A stretch of 64,000 nucleotides of DNA from Massilia sp. W12. Its GTDB lineage: Bacteria > Pseudomonadota > Gammaproteobacteria > Burkholderiales > Burkholderiaceae_D. Position 1 is the first letter of the stretch, and each line of letters begins with the position of its first letter. The notes under the pieces are model-generated. The model searched no databases. It worked only from the letters and a program-made list of their open reading frames with translations, and was not told where the DNA came from. A program made the translations under genes and the position numbers. Where the stretch lies: the NCBI RefSeq assembly GCF_037300705.1, contig NZ_CP147776.1:2542001-2606000 (forward strand). The letters run 5' to 3'. Below are positions 28,702 through 38,095 of the stretch, piece after piece.

Positions 28702-29708
28702 GAGTGATGCCGGATACGAGGATTGATAATGCCGTACAGGATGTCAACCACCAGATTGACCACAATGATCAAGGTGGCGGAAAGCAAAATGCCGCCCTGC
28801 ACTACCGGATAATCGCGCCGGTGAATCGCCTCCACCAGCCATTTCCCCACGCCCGGCCAGGAGAAAATAGTTTCCGTCAAAATCGCGCCGGCCAGCAGGG
28901 TGCCGACTTGCAAGCCGATAATCGTCACCACCGGAATCAAGGCGTTGCGCAGCGCATGCACCCACACCACGCGGGCGCGCGAAAGGCCTTTGGCGCGCGC
29001 GGTGCGCACATAGTCTTCGCGCAACACTTCCAGCATGGCCGAGCGTGTCATGCGCGCAATCACCGCCAGCGGGATGGTGCCCAGCGCGATGGTGGGCAGA
29101 ATCAAATGCGACAAGGCCGATTTGAACGCGCCTTCCTGGTCAGAGCGCCAGGCGTCAATCAACATCAAGCCGGTTTGCGGCGGGATGTCGTACAAAATCG
29201 AGATGCGGCCTGACACCGGCGTCCAGCCCAGCGTCACGGAAAACAGCAGAATCAACAGTAAAGCCCACCAGAAAATCGGCATCGAATAGCCGGTCAGCGA
29301 GACCCCCATCACGGAATAATCCCAGAAGGTATTGCGTTTCAAGGCGGCCAGAATACCCGCCGGCAAACCGATCAAAAGCGCGAAGGTGATCGCACACAAT
29401 GACAGTTCCAGGGTGGCTGGAAACAGTTTCAAAAACTCTTTCATCACCGGCTCATGGGTGGAGATCGAGTTGCCAAGATCGCCGCGCGCCACTTTGCCGA
29501 TGTAATTCAGATATTGCTGATACATGGGTTGATCCAGGCCAAACTCATGCATCAAGCGGGCATAGCGTTCCGGGTCCATACCGCGCTCGCCGGATAACGC
29601 TTCAACCGCGTTGCCCGGAATCATATGGATCAGTGCGAACACCATTAAGGTAATGCCGATAAATGTCGGGATCACCACCCCGATCCGGCGTAACAAAAAA
29701 ACAAACAT
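28698..29708 (-). CDS. dppB: Peptide ABC transporter permease (DppB type)
   Basis: This 336-residue permease has six helices. The family features are an N-terminal helix (about 8-28), the periplasmic IPGNAVEALSGERGMDPERY segment, and the coupling loop EDYVRTARAKGLSRARV. It is the first gene after the terminator that separates dppA from the rest, so its level is probably set by read-through from dppA. Confidence 0.95.
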   Translation of the reverse strand: MFVFLLRRIGVVIPTFIGITLMVFALIHMIPGNAVEALSGERGMDPERYARLMHEFGLDQPMYQQYLNYIGKVARGDLGNSISTHEPVMKEFLKLFPATLELSLCAITFALLIGLPAGILAALKRNTFWDYSVMGVSLTGYSMPIFWWALLLILLFSVTLGWTPVSGRISILYDIPPQTGLMLIDAWRSDQEGAFKSALSHLILPTIALGTIPLAVIARMTRSAMLEVLREDYVRTARAKGLSRARVVWVHALRNALIPVVTIIGLQVGTLLAGAILTETIFSWPGVGKWLVEAIHRRDYPVVQGGILLSATLIIVVNLVVDILYGIINPRIRHHS

Positions 29709-29731
29709 ACGGACTGTCCCGTTTCTCGCAG

Positions 29732-29764
29732 AAAAAACAGCGGCGCGCCAAAACGGCGCGCCGC
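29732..29764 (-). terminator. Attenuating terminator between dppA and dppB
   Basis: A perfect 10-bp GC stem (GCGGCGCGCC with its complement, 5-nt loop) is followed by TGTTTTTT on the minus strand. It sits right after the dppA stop. Such a site commonly keeps binding-protein levels above permease levels. Confidence 0.9.
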
Positions 29765-29777
29765 AGCCAGGATACGA

Positions 29778-31385
29778 TTATTTCAAATCGACTTGGTGGA
29801 AGTAGTGGTGGGCGGTGGAGTCCATCTTGAAGCCGACCACATTTTTACGCACCGGGGTGAAACGCACCGAGTGGGCGATTGTGATCCAGGGCGCTTCTTC
29901 TTTCGCCACTTCCTGCGCTTTTTCATACAGACGGGTGCGCTCAGCCTGCTTCGGCGTCTTGGCCGCTTTGGTGATCAGATCATCAAATTCTTTATGACAC
30001 CAGCGCGCATAGTTGCCGCCGCCTTTCACCGCGTCGCAACCCAGCAGGGTGGCGAGGAAGTTATCCGGATCGCCATTGTCGCCCGACCAGCCGCTCATCG
30101 CGACTTGATGTTCGCCCTTCTTGGCGCGCTTGAGGTACTCGCCCCATTCATAGGTCACCAGCTTGGTTTTCACGCCGATCTTGGCCCAGTCAGCCTGGAT
30201 CAGCTCAGCCATGCGCTTGCCGTCCGGATTGTGCGGACGGGTCACCGGCAGATACCACAGTTCGACTTCCAAGCCGTTCGGATAGCCGGCTTTGGCCAGC
30301 AATTCCTTGGCCTTGGCGATGTCCAGCGGATAGTCTTTGACCTTGTCGTTATACGACCACATGGTGGGCGGAATCGGGTTCTTGGCGGCTTGGCCTGCGC
30401 CCTGATACACCGCTTTCAAAATGCTTTGCTTGTCCACTGCCATATTCAAGGCTTGGCGCACCAGCTTGTTGTCAAACGGTTTTTTCTCGGTATTGAAAGC
30501 GATATAGCCGACATTCATGCCCTGTTGCGTTTGCAGCACGATGTTCGGATCTTTTTTCATTTGCTCCAGATCAGCCGGCTTGGGCAGAGCCATCACATGG
30601 CATTCGCCGGCCTTGAGCTTGGCGTAACGCACAGAGGCGTCGGTGCCGATTGCGTAAATCAGATTGTCGATCTTTGGCCGGCCTGCCCAGTGCTGGTCAA
30701 ACGCCTTGTAGCGGATCACCGCATCTTTTTGATACGAGACAAATTGGAAGGGGCCAGTGCCGACCGGTTCGCGGTCGATCACTTCAGGGGTGCCGGCGGC
30801 TTTCATTTTCTCAGCGTATTCCGCCGACAGAATCGAGGCGAAATCCATTGCCATATTGGCGATGAAAGGGGCATTCGGTTGTTTTAAGACAAAACGCACG
30901 GTGTAATCGTCCACTTTTTCAAGCCGCTCGACGATCGTGTTCATGCCCATGTCTTCAAAATAGGCATAGGTGGTGCCGGGGGTGGTCTTACCCAGCGGAT
31001 GCTTGGGGTCAGCCATGCGATTGTAGGAAAACAGCACGTCATCGGCATTGAAATCGCGGCTGGGCTTGAATTTGGCGGTGCTGTGGAATTTCACGCCTTT
31101 GCGCAGCTTGAAGGTGTAGGTTTTGCCGTCTTCGGATTCGCTCCAGGATTCCGCCAAACCAGGCACAACCTTGGTGGTGCCCAATTCAAACTGCACCAGA
31201 CGGTTATACATCGGCACTGAGGAGGCGTCAGCATTGGTGCCGGAGGTGTAATACTGCGGATTGAAACCTTCCGGGCTGCCTTCCGAGCAGTACACCAGGG
31301 TCTTGGCGGCTTGTGCTTGTGCCGGGGCGGCAAAGGCGCAAGCAATGGCCAGCAGGCCGGTCTTGATCATCAGTGCTGTTTTCAT
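29778..31385 (-). CDS. dppA: Peptide ABC transporter substrate-binding protein (family 5)
   Basis: This 535-residue periplasmic protein has a signal peptide of about 24 residues ending AQAQA. The family-5 binding fold is marked by LVYCSEGSPEGFNPQYYTSG, LAESWSESEDGKTYTFKLRKGVKFH and a late FDDLITKAAKT...LYEKAQEVAKEEAPWI region. It captures di- or oligopeptides, or possibly heme or similar ligands, for DppBCDF. The start at 31385 places the signal peptide correctly. It is the first gene of the transport operon. Confidence 0.93.
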   Translation of the reverse strand: MKTALMIKTGLLAIACAFAAPAQAQAAKTLVYCSEGSPEGFNPQYYTSGTNADASSVPMYNRLVQFELGTTKVVPGLAESWSESEDGKTYTFKLRKGVKFHSTAKFKPSRDFNADDVLFSYNRMADPKHPLGKTTPGTTYAYFEDMGMNTIVERLEKVDDYTVRFVLKQPNAPFIANMAMDFASILSAEYAEKMKAAGTPEVIDREPVGTGPFQFVSYQKDAVIRYKAFDQHWAGRPKIDNLIYAIGTDASVRYAKLKAGECHVMALPKPADLEQMKKDPNIVLQTQQGMNVGYIAFNTEKKPFDNKLVRQALNMAVDKQSILKAVYQGAGQAAKNPIPPTMWSYNDKVKDYPLDIAKAKELLAKAGYPNGLEVELWYLPVTRPHNPDGKRMAELIQADWAKIGVKTKLVTYEWGEYLKRAKKGEHQVAMSGWSGDNGDPDNFLATLLGCDAVKGGGNYARWCHKEFDDLITKAAKTPKQAERTRLYEKAQEVAKEEAPWITIAHSVRFTPVRKNVVGFKMDSTAHHYFHQVDLK

Positions 31386-31563
31386 GGTTTGCGGATTCCT
31401 TGTGGTTGCTTTATCTCTTGTTGCTTGTCTTGCCAAAGGGGGAGTGTCGCCTGGCGCAGGGAAATCAGCGCGCGCCAGGTGACAAACCCGGTATTCTGGC
31501 GCAAAAACTTGGCTTTGGGGCAAAATTTCCCCACTTGGTTGCGAAAATTTGGGTTTGGTTTCC

Positions 31564-31610
31564 TGCCTGTGCAAATTTCCTGATTTTGTTCAGTCTTTTT
31601 TGCACAGGCA
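31564..31610. repeat. 12-bp inverted repeat between purF and dppA
   Basis: TGCCTGTGCAAA (31564-31575) and its exact inverse (31599-31610) flank a 23-nt AT-rich loop. It lies after the purF stop (39 nt) and about 180 nt before the dppA ATG, on the same strand. It could be the purF transcript end or an operator for dppA; there is no T-run directly after either arm. Confidence 0.55.
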
Positions 31611-31648
31611 AGAATTTTCAGCGGCGCTTTGATTGGAAGTGCAATCGC

Positions 31649-33166
31649 TTATTCATTGCCATTGCGGTTCAGATTCAGCTGCGAGCGGGCCGCATCTTCC
31701 AGTTGCGGCGGCGGATTTTTGCGCGCCACTTCCAGCCGGTCCAGATATTCGCGCGTCACATCGCCGGTGACATACGAGCCATCAAAGCAAGAGGTGTCAA
31801 AACGGGTAATCGCCGGATTGACGCTGGAAATCGAACGCTTCAACGCTTCGATATCCTGATACACCAGCGCGTCAGCGGTGATTTCCGCTGCGATCTCAAC
31901 TTCAGTGCGGCCATGCGCAATCAATTCGCCACGGGTCGGCATATCGATCCCGTACACATTCGGGTAGCGCACCGGCGGCGCGGCAGAGGCGATGATCACG
32001 CGGCGTGCGCCGGCTTCGCGCGCCATTTGCACGATCTCTCGGCTGGTGGTGCCGCGCACCACCGAATCATCCACCAGCAACACGCTCTTGCCCTTGAATT
32101 CCGAGCTGATGGTGTTGAGTTTCTGACGCACCGATTTTCTGCGAATCGCCTGTCCCGGCATCAGGAAAGTGCGGCCAATGTAGCGGTTTTTGATCAGCCC
32201 TTCGCGATAATCCAGATTCAATTCCTGCGCCAATTGCATGGCCGAGGGACGGGAAGAATCCGGAATCGGCATCACCACATCAATTTCCCCGGCGCGCAAA
32301 TCCTGCTTCACCTTGTGCGCCAGAAATTCACCCATTTTCAAGCGCGTGGCGTACACCGAAGCGCCATCCAGCACGGAATCGGGACGCGCGAAATACACAT
32401 ATTCAAAGGCGCAGGGGTTCAGGCTGGGGTTTTCCGCACATTGCTGGGAATACAGCTTGCCCTCATTTGAAATAAACACCGCTTCGCCCGGCTGCACATC
32501 GCGCAGGAAACGGAAACCGGCCCCATCCAGCGCCACCGATTCACTCGCCACCATATATTCAATGCTGTGCTCGGTTTCCAGAATGCCCAGGCACAGGGGA
32601 CGGATGCCAAGCGGGTCGCGGAAGGCCAGCAAGCCCATGCCGGCGATTTGCGCCACCGCCGCATACGCGCCTTTGACGCGCTGATGCAAAATACTGACCG
32701 CCTTGAACAGGGCCGCAGGGTCAGGCGTGTAGCCGCTGGTGGCTTGCTGGATTTCGTGCGCCAGCACATTCAACAAGACTTCCGAATCAGAATCGGTGTT
32801 GATGTGGCGGCGGTCGATTTTGAACATCTCGCGCTTTAACTGCTCCCAGTTGGTCAGATTGCCGTTATGCGCCAAGGTGATGCCAAATGGCGCATTCACG
32901 TAAAACGGCTGCGCTTCTTCTTCTGACGGCGTGCCGGCAGTGGGATAGCGCACATGGCCAATGCCGGATGTGCCAAGCAGGGAGCGCATATTGCGGGTGC
33001 GGAAGACATCGCGCACCAGACCATTCGCCTTGTGCATGGCAAAGGCATTGCCATGATTGGTGGCGATGCCCGCAGCGTCCTGCCCGCGATGCTGCAGCAA
33101 CAAGAGCGCGTCATAGATGAGTTGATTGACTGGATTATGTGAAACTACACCGACTATGCCACACAT
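31649..33166 (-). CDS. purF: Amidophosphoribosyltransferase
   Basis: Makes 5-phosphoribosylamine from PRPP and glutamine, the first step of purine synthesis. The 505-residue protein begins MCGIVGVVSH, so the nucleophilic Cys becomes residue 1 after Met removal and there is no propeptide. It has the glutaminase motifs (LLLQHRGQDAAGI, LAHNGNLTN) and the PRPP-binding VLLVDDSVVRGTTS. It lies 18 nt after cvpA, the usual cvpA-purF order. Confidence 0.98.
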   Translation of the reverse strand: MCGIVGVVSHNPVNQLIYDALLLLQHRGQDAAGIATNHGNAFAMHKANGLVRDVFRTRNMRSLLGTSGIGHVRYPTAGTPSEEEAQPFYVNAPFGITLAHNGNLTNWEQLKREMFKIDRRHINTDSDSEVLLNVLAHEIQQATSGYTPDPAALFKAVSILHQRVKGAYAAVAQIAGMGLLAFRDPLGIRPLCLGILETEHSIEYMVASESVALDGAGFRFLRDVQPGEAVFISNEGKLYSQQCAENPSLNPCAFEYVYFARPDSVLDGASVYATRLKMGEFLAHKVKQDLRAGEIDVVMPIPDSSRPSAMQLAQELNLDYREGLIKNRYIGRTFLMPGQAIRRKSVRQKLNTISSEFKGKSVLLVDDSVVRGTTSREIVQMAREAGARRVIIASAAPPVRYPNVYGIDMPTRGELIAHGRTEVEIAAEITADALVYQDIEALKRSISSVNPAITRFDTSCFDGSYVTGDVTREYLDRLEVARKNPPPQLEDAARSQLNLNRNGNE

Positions 33167-33184
33167 GGTGGACTCCTCAACAAA

Positions 33185-33673
33185 TTAAAATCGGACATGG
33201 CGCGTCAAATCGCCGGGTAAAAATGGCAGCATCACGAGCGCGGCGGATTCCGCCAGCGGACTCAAGGTCGCATTTTTCCAAAAATCCTGTTTCGGAACCG
33301 CAGTCATGCCAAACAGAATGACTGCCGTCAACACAATCAGTACACCACGGGTCGCACCGAAAAACATGCCCAGAAACCGGTCTGCCGGTTTCATGCCACC
33401 CGCTTCAATCATCGACTCCACCGCCAGGCCCAGCAGCCAGGCCAGCAGACGCACGCTGATAAATAAAATCACAAACGCCGCAATCAGCCGCAAAATCGCG
33501 CCTGGAATCATGTCCGGCAGCATCTCCGCAAAGCCGGCGGCAAAGGCGTTGGCCAGCACAAAGGCCGCCACCCAGCCGCACACCGAAATCACTTCCTTGG
33601 CCAAACCGCGCATGACGCTGATGACGACCGAACAAATCATGATAAACAACACCAGATAATCGAAGATCGTCAT
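33185..33673 (-). CDS. cvpA: CvpA family membrane protein
   Basis: This 162-residue inner-membrane protein has four hydrophobic helices (about 3-23, 28-47, 60-82, 100-120). The family start MTIFDYLVLFIMICSVVISV and GMKPADRFLGMFFGATRGVL are clear. CvpA was named for colicin V production and is linked to envelope stress and bile resistance in enterics. The start at 33673 matches homologues; an ATG four codons upstream overlaps the SPOR gene end. Confidence 0.93.
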   Translation of the reverse strand: MTIFDYLVLFIMICSVVISVMRGLAKEVISVCGWVAAFVLANAFAAGFAEMLPDMIPGAILRLIAAFVILFISVRLLAWLLGLAVESMIEAGGMKPADRFLGMFFGATRGVLIVLTAVILFGMTAVPKQDFWKNATLSPLAESAALVMLPFLPGDLTRHVRF

Positions 33674-33681
33674 GCCAGCCA

Positions 33682-34830
33682 TCATTGCGCCACATCCACC
33701 CGTTTCGCATCCAGCCCCAGCGCGCGCAGCTTGGCGCGCATACGGTCGGCCTCCTCCTGGCTGGTGAAAGGCCCAACCCGGATACGGCTGGTTTCACCAT
33801 TCGCAGTCTGCACTTTTTGCACGCTGCTGCGAATCCCTGCCCCGCTGAGTTTTTGCTGCAACTCAGCAACTTTTTCGGCTGAATTCAAGGCCGCCACTTG
33901 CAGCAAGTGGCGTTGTTTGGATTCCGGCTTGGCTGCGGCTTCCGCCTTCGGCGCAGCTTCTTCGCGCCCTTCCAGAATCGCCATCGCGCGCGCCGCCTCA
34001 TCATCGCGCGCGGCTTTTTTGGCGGGTTTTTCCAGCGCTTTCTCAGGCGCTTTTTCGGCAGTTTTTTCCGGCGCTTTTTCGTGCTGCGCTTTTTCCGCGT
34101 GTTTGTCCTGGCTCTGCGCTTTCTCATGCCCTTTTTCAGGCGCTTTGTCGCTGGCCTTATCGTGTGCTTTGTCGTGCGGCTTGTCGGCAGCCGGCTTGTC
34201 AATGCGCGCCTTGTCAGTGCTTTTCTCGGTATGTTTTTCCTGCGTCTTGTCGCGAGCAGGCGTCTTTTCTTCCGGTTTGGGCTTGCGCATCGCCGCCGGA
34301 TCGACTATTTCCTCATCCGCATCCAGGCTTTCGCCTGCTTTTACCGTTTTGGGCGGGGTTTTGAGCGGCGCCGTGGCCGGGGGCGGACTGGCTGCCGCCA
34401 GCTGCGGCCCGGTTGCAGCAGGCAAAGCGGAACTGGCGCTGGCGACTGCGGCGGCGGAGCCGGCAGCCGCCGCAGCGGATGAGGCAGCAGAGGATGAAGC
34501 TGCAGCGGGCGCGGCAGCGGCGCTCTCTTTATCGCGGGAAGGAATCTGGATCGCCACATCTGACGCCAGCGGTTTGGGTTCGGATTTGAGCACCATGGGC
34601 AAAACCACCACCACCGCCAAAACCAGGGCGATGGCGCCGATCAAGCGCCGGCGCGCACGTTTTTTTTCCGGCAACACCGGATCAAAGGCATCGCCATCGC
34701 GGCTGGCGCTGTTGGCGCGGCGACGGCCGGCATCGCGCTTGAAGCTGGCCGAATCTTCCTCCGCGCGTGAGTGGAAATCGCGCTGCTCTTGCTTGGCTTC
34801 TTGCCTGGCAAACAGTGATAACAAGCCCAT
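33682..34830 (-). CDS. dedD: SPOR-domain membrane protein (DedD-like)
   Basis: This 382-residue protein has a cytoplasmic basic N-terminus, one membrane helix (about 63-82), a very long low-complexity periplasmic spacer and a C-terminal SPOR domain (about 308-380). The SPOR domain contains LLQVAALNSAEKVAELQQKL and IRVGPFTSQEEADRMRAKL and binds denuded septal peptidoglycan. The spacer starts Ala/Ser-rich, then becomes a Lys/Glu/Pro/Ala repeat of EKAPEK-like units, longer than in most DedD proteins. Position folC-dedD-cvpA-purF supports the name. Confidence 0.9.
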   Translation of the reverse strand: MGLLSLFARQEAKQEQRDFHSRAEEDSASFKRDAGRRRANSASRDGDAFDPVLPEKKRARRRLIGAIALVLAVVVVLPMVLKSEPKPLASDVAIQIPSRDKESAAAAPAAASSSAASSAAAAAGSAAAVASASSALPAATGPQLAAASPPPATAPLKTPPKTVKAGESLDADEEIVDPAAMRKPKPEEKTPARDKTQEKHTEKSTDKARIDKPAADKPHDKAHDKASDKAPEKGHEKAQSQDKHAEKAQHEKAPEKTAEKAPEKALEKPAKKAARDDEAARAMAILEGREEAAPKAEAAAKPESKQRHLLQVAALNSAEKVAELQQKLSGAGIRSSVQKVQTANGETSRIRVGPFTSQEEADRMRAKLRALGLDAKRVDVAQ

Positions 34831-34854
34831 GCTGTCGATACTCTCGGATAGTGT

Positions 34855-36225
34855 TCAGGCAGGGGGTGACCGGCGCGCCGCCATGACGGCGCCTACGGTC
34901 AGGAATGACCCAAAGACCACTATTCTATCATTCTCCCCTGCCCGTTCACACGCTGTGCGCCAGGCGGATACGGCATTCTCATGCCGGATCACGGCAGAAT
35001 CCGGCAGTTGCTCCGGCAGCGCGGCGGCGGACAGCTCCGGGGCCGCGCAACCGGTTTGGCGCAAATGCGCCAATAAATCCTGCGTGCCGGCGGCGCGCGC
35101 ATAGTCCAGCGGGGTCAGATGCCAGTAATCGACGCGTCCTTGCATCTGTTTGAAAATGCCGGCGATGTCTTTATCGGCCATCGCCCCGAACACCGCATGG
35201 GTGAAGCGGAAAAAGCCCATTTGATCCATGCTGTGCGCCAATGTGGCGGCGGCATGCGGATTGTGCGCCACATCCAGCACCACTACCGGACGTCCTGGCA
35301 AAACCTGGAAACGGCCAGCCAGCTCAACCATGGCCAGGCCATTGCGCACGTCCTGCGCGCCCAAAGGCAGACGGGTGCGCAATGCCTCCAAAGCCGCCAA
35401 TGCGGCGCAGGCGTTGAATAATTGATTGGCGCCGCGCAAGCCGGGATAGGCCAGGCTGTTGCGGCGCAAGCTGCGCCCGGCGTAATTCCACTGCAGCTTA
35501 TCGCCGTTGTAATTGAAGTCGCGCCCGAACAGCCATAAATCGGCCCCGATCGCCTGGGCATGCTCGATCAGGCTTTGCGGCGGTTGCGGATCGCTGCAAA
35601 TCGCGGTGCGCGCGGCGCGGAAAATGCCGGCTTTCTCAAAACCGATCAATTCGCGCGTATCGCCCAGATAAGCGGTGTGATCAATATCAATCGAGGTGAC
35701 GATGGAGACATCAGCGTCCACCACATTCACCGCATCCAGGCGCCCGCCCAGGCCGACTTCCAAAATCACCGCATCCAGTTCTGCGCGCGCCAAAATCCAC
35801 AGAATGGCCAGGGTGGTGAATTCAAAATACGATAAAAACACCTCGCCGCGCGCCGCTTCCACTGCCAAAAACGCCTGGCGCATGGTTTCATCATCAACTT
35901 GCTGCGCATTGATGCGGCAACGTTCGGTGAATTCGAGGAAGTGCGGCTTGATATACAAGCCGGTGCGGTAGCCGCCCTGTCGCAAAATCGATTCCAGCAT
36001 GGCGCAGGTTGATCCCTTGCCATTGGTGCCGGCCACCATCAACACCGGGCAGGCGAACTGCACGCCCAATTTCGCGTACACCGCCGCCACGCGCGTTAAA
36101 CCAAGCTCGATTTTGCTTTCAGGATGGCGCGCCTCCAAAATCTGCAGACATTGCGCCAGGCTGGCGTCGGCGGGAATGCGGCTGGATGCGGGGCTGTTGG
36201 GCAGACTGTCTTGGCTCATGCTCAT
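34855..36225 (-). CDS. folC: Dihydrofolate synthase / folylpolyglutamate synthase
   Basis: Adds glutamate to dihydropteroate and to folates in an ATP-dependent ligation. The 456-residue Mur-ligase-fold enzyme shows the P-loop VAGTNGKGSTCAMLE, the GLGGRLDAVNVV motif, and SIDIDHTAYLG before FEKAGIF. The C-terminal domain has DVAHNPHAA and VVFGSFLTVGAVM. It is 24 nt upstream of dedD and follows accD with a terminator between them. Confidence 0.97.
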   Translation of the reverse strand: MSMSQDSLPNSPASSRIPADASLAQCLQILEARHPESKIELGLTRVAAVYAKLGVQFACPVLMVAGTNGKGSTCAMLESILRQGGYRTGLYIKPHFLEFTERCRINAQQVDDETMRQAFLAVEAARGEVFLSYFEFTTLAILWILARAELDAVILEVGLGGRLDAVNVVDADVSIVTSIDIDHTAYLGDTRELIGFEKAGIFRAARTAICSDPQPPQSLIEHAQAIGADLWLFGRDFNYNGDKLQWNYAGRSLRRNSLAYPGLRGANQLFNACAALAALEALRTRLPLGAQDVRNGLAMVELAGRFQVLPGRPVVVLDVAHNPHAAATLAHSMDQMGFFRFTHAVFGAMADKDIAGIFKQMQGRVDYWHLTPLDYARAAGTQDLLAHLRQTGCAAPELSAAALPEQLPDSAVIRHENAVSAWRTACERAGENDRIVVFGSFLTVGAVMAARRSPPA

Positions 36226-36233
36226 GTTCTTGC

Positions 36234-36271
36234 GTAAAAAACAAATGCGCTGCCGTTATCGCGGCAGCGCA
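36234..36271 (-). terminator. Terminator between accD and folC
   Basis: A 10-bp stem (TGCGCTGCCG with its complement, 6-nt loop) is followed on the minus strand by TTTGTTTTTT. It begins 18 nt after the accD stop and ends just before folC, so folC is served by read-through or its own promoter. Confidence 0.8.
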
Positions 36272-36289
36272 TCCTGGGAAACAGATCAA

Positions 36290-37165
36290 TCAACCGGCAA
36301 GCGCTTCAACCGGCTGGTTTTGCAACAAGGCCAGCAGATGCGCGATTTCCTCACGCATCTTGCGGCGGTCAACAATCATATCCACCGCACCCTTTTGCAA
36401 AAGGAATTCGGCGCGCTGGAAACCTTCCGGCAATTTTTCGCGCACTGTGTTTTCGATCACGCGCGGGCCGGCAAAACCGATCAGGGCCTTGGGTTCGGCA
36501 ATCACCACATCGCCCATAAAGGCGAAGGAAGCGGACACCCCGCCCATGGTCGGGTCGGTCAGAATGCTGATAAAGGGCAGCTTCTTTTCTGACAACTTGG
36601 TCAGCATGGCGGTGGTTTTCGCCATTTGCATAAGCGAGAGCAAGCCTTCTTGCATGCGCGCGCCGCCGGTGGCGGTAATGCAAATGAAAGGCACTTTTTG
36701 CTCCAGCGCGACTTGCGCGCCGCGCACAAAGCGCTCACCCACCACCGAGCCCATGGAGCCGCCCATGAATTCAAATTCAAAGCAGGACACCACCACCGGC
36801 AAAGCCATGATCGCGCCGCCCATCACCACCAGGGCGTCGGTTTCGCCGGTGGCTTCGAGCGCGTCTTTCAAGCGGTCGGGGTATTTTTTGCTGTCTTTGA
36901 ATTTCAGGGTGTCAACCGGCAGGATTTCCTGGCCGATTTCATAACGCCCTTCAGCGTCGAGCAAGGCGTCAAGCCGCTCGCGCGCGCGGATGCGCATATG
37001 GTGATCGCATTTGGGACAAACATGCAGATTTGATTCCAGGTCGGTGCGGTACAACACTGCTTCACATGAGGGACACTTGACCCACAAGCCTTCCGGCACC
37101 GATTTGCGGTTGCCCGAGTCGCTGCGCTGAATGCGCGGCGGCAACAGTTTTTCTAACCAGCTCAT
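36290..37165 (-). CDS. accD: Acetyl-CoA carboxylase carboxyltransferase subunit beta
   Basis: With AccA, transfers carboxyl from biotin to acetyl-CoA to give malonyl-CoA. The 291-residue protein has the N-terminal zinc ribbon (C31, C34, C50, C53, in CPSC and CPKC). The crotonase-like core has [38 protein letters not shown] and [16 protein letters not shown]. It lies downstream of trpFBA, as is usual in proteobacteria, with an inverted repeat in the gap. Confidence 0.98.
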   Translation of the reverse strand: MSWLEKLLPPRIQRSDSGNRKSVPEGLWVKCPSCEAVLYRTDLESNLHVCPKCDHHMRIRARERLDALLDAEGRYEIGQEILPVDTLKFKDSKKYPDRLKDALEATGETDALVVMGGAIMALPVVVSCFEFEFMGGSMGSVVGERFVRGAQVALEQKVPFICITATGGARMQEGLLSLMQMAKTTAMLTKLSEKKLPFISILTDPTMGGVSASFAFMGDVVIAEPKALIGFAGPRVIENTVREKLPEGFQRAEFLLQKGAVDMIVDRRKMREEIAHLLALLQNQPVEALAG

Positions 37166-37221
37166 CTTTTCTCCTGTTACGGCAGGGCGTTCGCCCCGAA
37201 TGGCGCAAGTGTAGCGGTTTG

Positions 37222-37279
37222 TGGCGGAAATGTCGAATCTTGATTCAAAAATTCAAGAAATGCCTTGACATTTCCGCCA
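37222..37279. repeat. Nested inverted repeat between trpA and accD
   Basis: A perfect 13-bp inverted repeat (TGGCGGAAATGTC at 37222-37234, inverse at 37267-37279) encloses a second one (TCTTGA...TCAAGA around 37238-37258). The long stem begins 7 nt after the trpA stop in the 121-nt gap before accD. There is no T-tract after it, so it may be an RNA-stability or processing structure, or a binding site. Confidence 0.6.
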
Positions 37280-37286
37280 TTCATGC

Positions 37287-38084
37287 TTATTCGTCAATTG
37301 CCTGACGAATGCCTGCAATAAATTCACGCACTGTAGCGGCATGTGCGCCGGCCTGGGCCTGCTCCAGCAATTCAATAATACGGCTGCCGATCACCACCGC
37401 GTCGGCGACTTGCGCCACGGCACGCGCGGAAGCCGCATCGCGAATACCGAAACCGACGCCGATCGGCACTTTAACGTGGGCGCGGATGCGCGGCAGCATG
37501 GCCGCCACCGCCTCAGTGTTCAAGGCGCGCGAACCGGTGACCCCGGTCAGCGACACATAATACACATAGCCGGCGCCGTGTTCAGCCACCTGGGCGATGC
37601 GCTCATCGCTTGAAGTCGGGGCCAGCAAAAACACTGCGTCCAGCCCTTTTTCGCGCATGGCGGCAGTGAATTCTTCGCACTCTTCCGGCGGATAATCCAC
37701 CACCAGCACGCCATCCACCCCGGCTTGCGCGGCAGCCGCCACGAATGGCGCCACGCCCATGCGCTCAATCGGGTTGGCGTAGCCCATCAAAACCACCGGC
37801 GTGCTTTGATTCTGCGCGCGGAATTGCTGCACCATCTGCAGCACCTGGCGCAGACTGACGCCTTTGGCCAGGGCGCGCTCTGAGGCGCGCTGAATCACCG
37901 GGCCATCGGCCATCGGGTCGGAAAACGGCACCCCCAGCTCAATGATATCCGCCCCGCCCGCCACCAGGGCATGCATCAGATCCAAGGTCAATTCCGGCGC
38001 GGGATCGCCGGCGGTGATAAATGGAATCAAGGCTTTTTTACCCTGCGCCTGCAAATTTGCAAAACATGCTTGTATGCGTGACAT
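37287..38084 (-). CDS. trpA: Tryptophan synthase alpha chain
   Basis: Cleaves indole-3-glycerol phosphate to indole and glyceraldehyde-3-phosphate. The 265-residue barrel has the catalytic Glu in [18 protein letters not shown] and the catalytic Asp in [14 protein letters not shown]. The phosphate-binding [11 protein letters not shown] is also present. I use the ATG at 38084 (AAGGGG upstream; homologue start); an earlier ATG would overlap trpB. It follows trpB by 11 nt. Confidence 0.97.
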   Translation of the reverse strand: MSRIQACFANLQAQGKKALIPFITAGDPAPELTLDLMHALVAGGADIIELGVPFSDPMADGPVIQRASERALAKGVSLRQVLQMVQQFRAQNQSTPVVLMGYANPIERMGVAPFVAAAAQAGVDGVLVVDYPPEECEEFTAAMREKGLDAVFLLAPTSSDERIAQVAEHGAGYVYYVSLTGVTGSRALNTEAVAAMLPRIRAHVKVPIGVGFGIRDAASARAVAQVADAVVIGSRIIELLEQAQAGAHAATVREFIAGIRQAIDE

Positions 38085-38095
38085 GTCGGCCCCTT

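Noticed and set aside
33731-35104. 457-codon Ala/Ser-rich frame opposite the SPOR gene
   Set aside because: The Ala-rich repeat makes all frames open; no start signal or domain.
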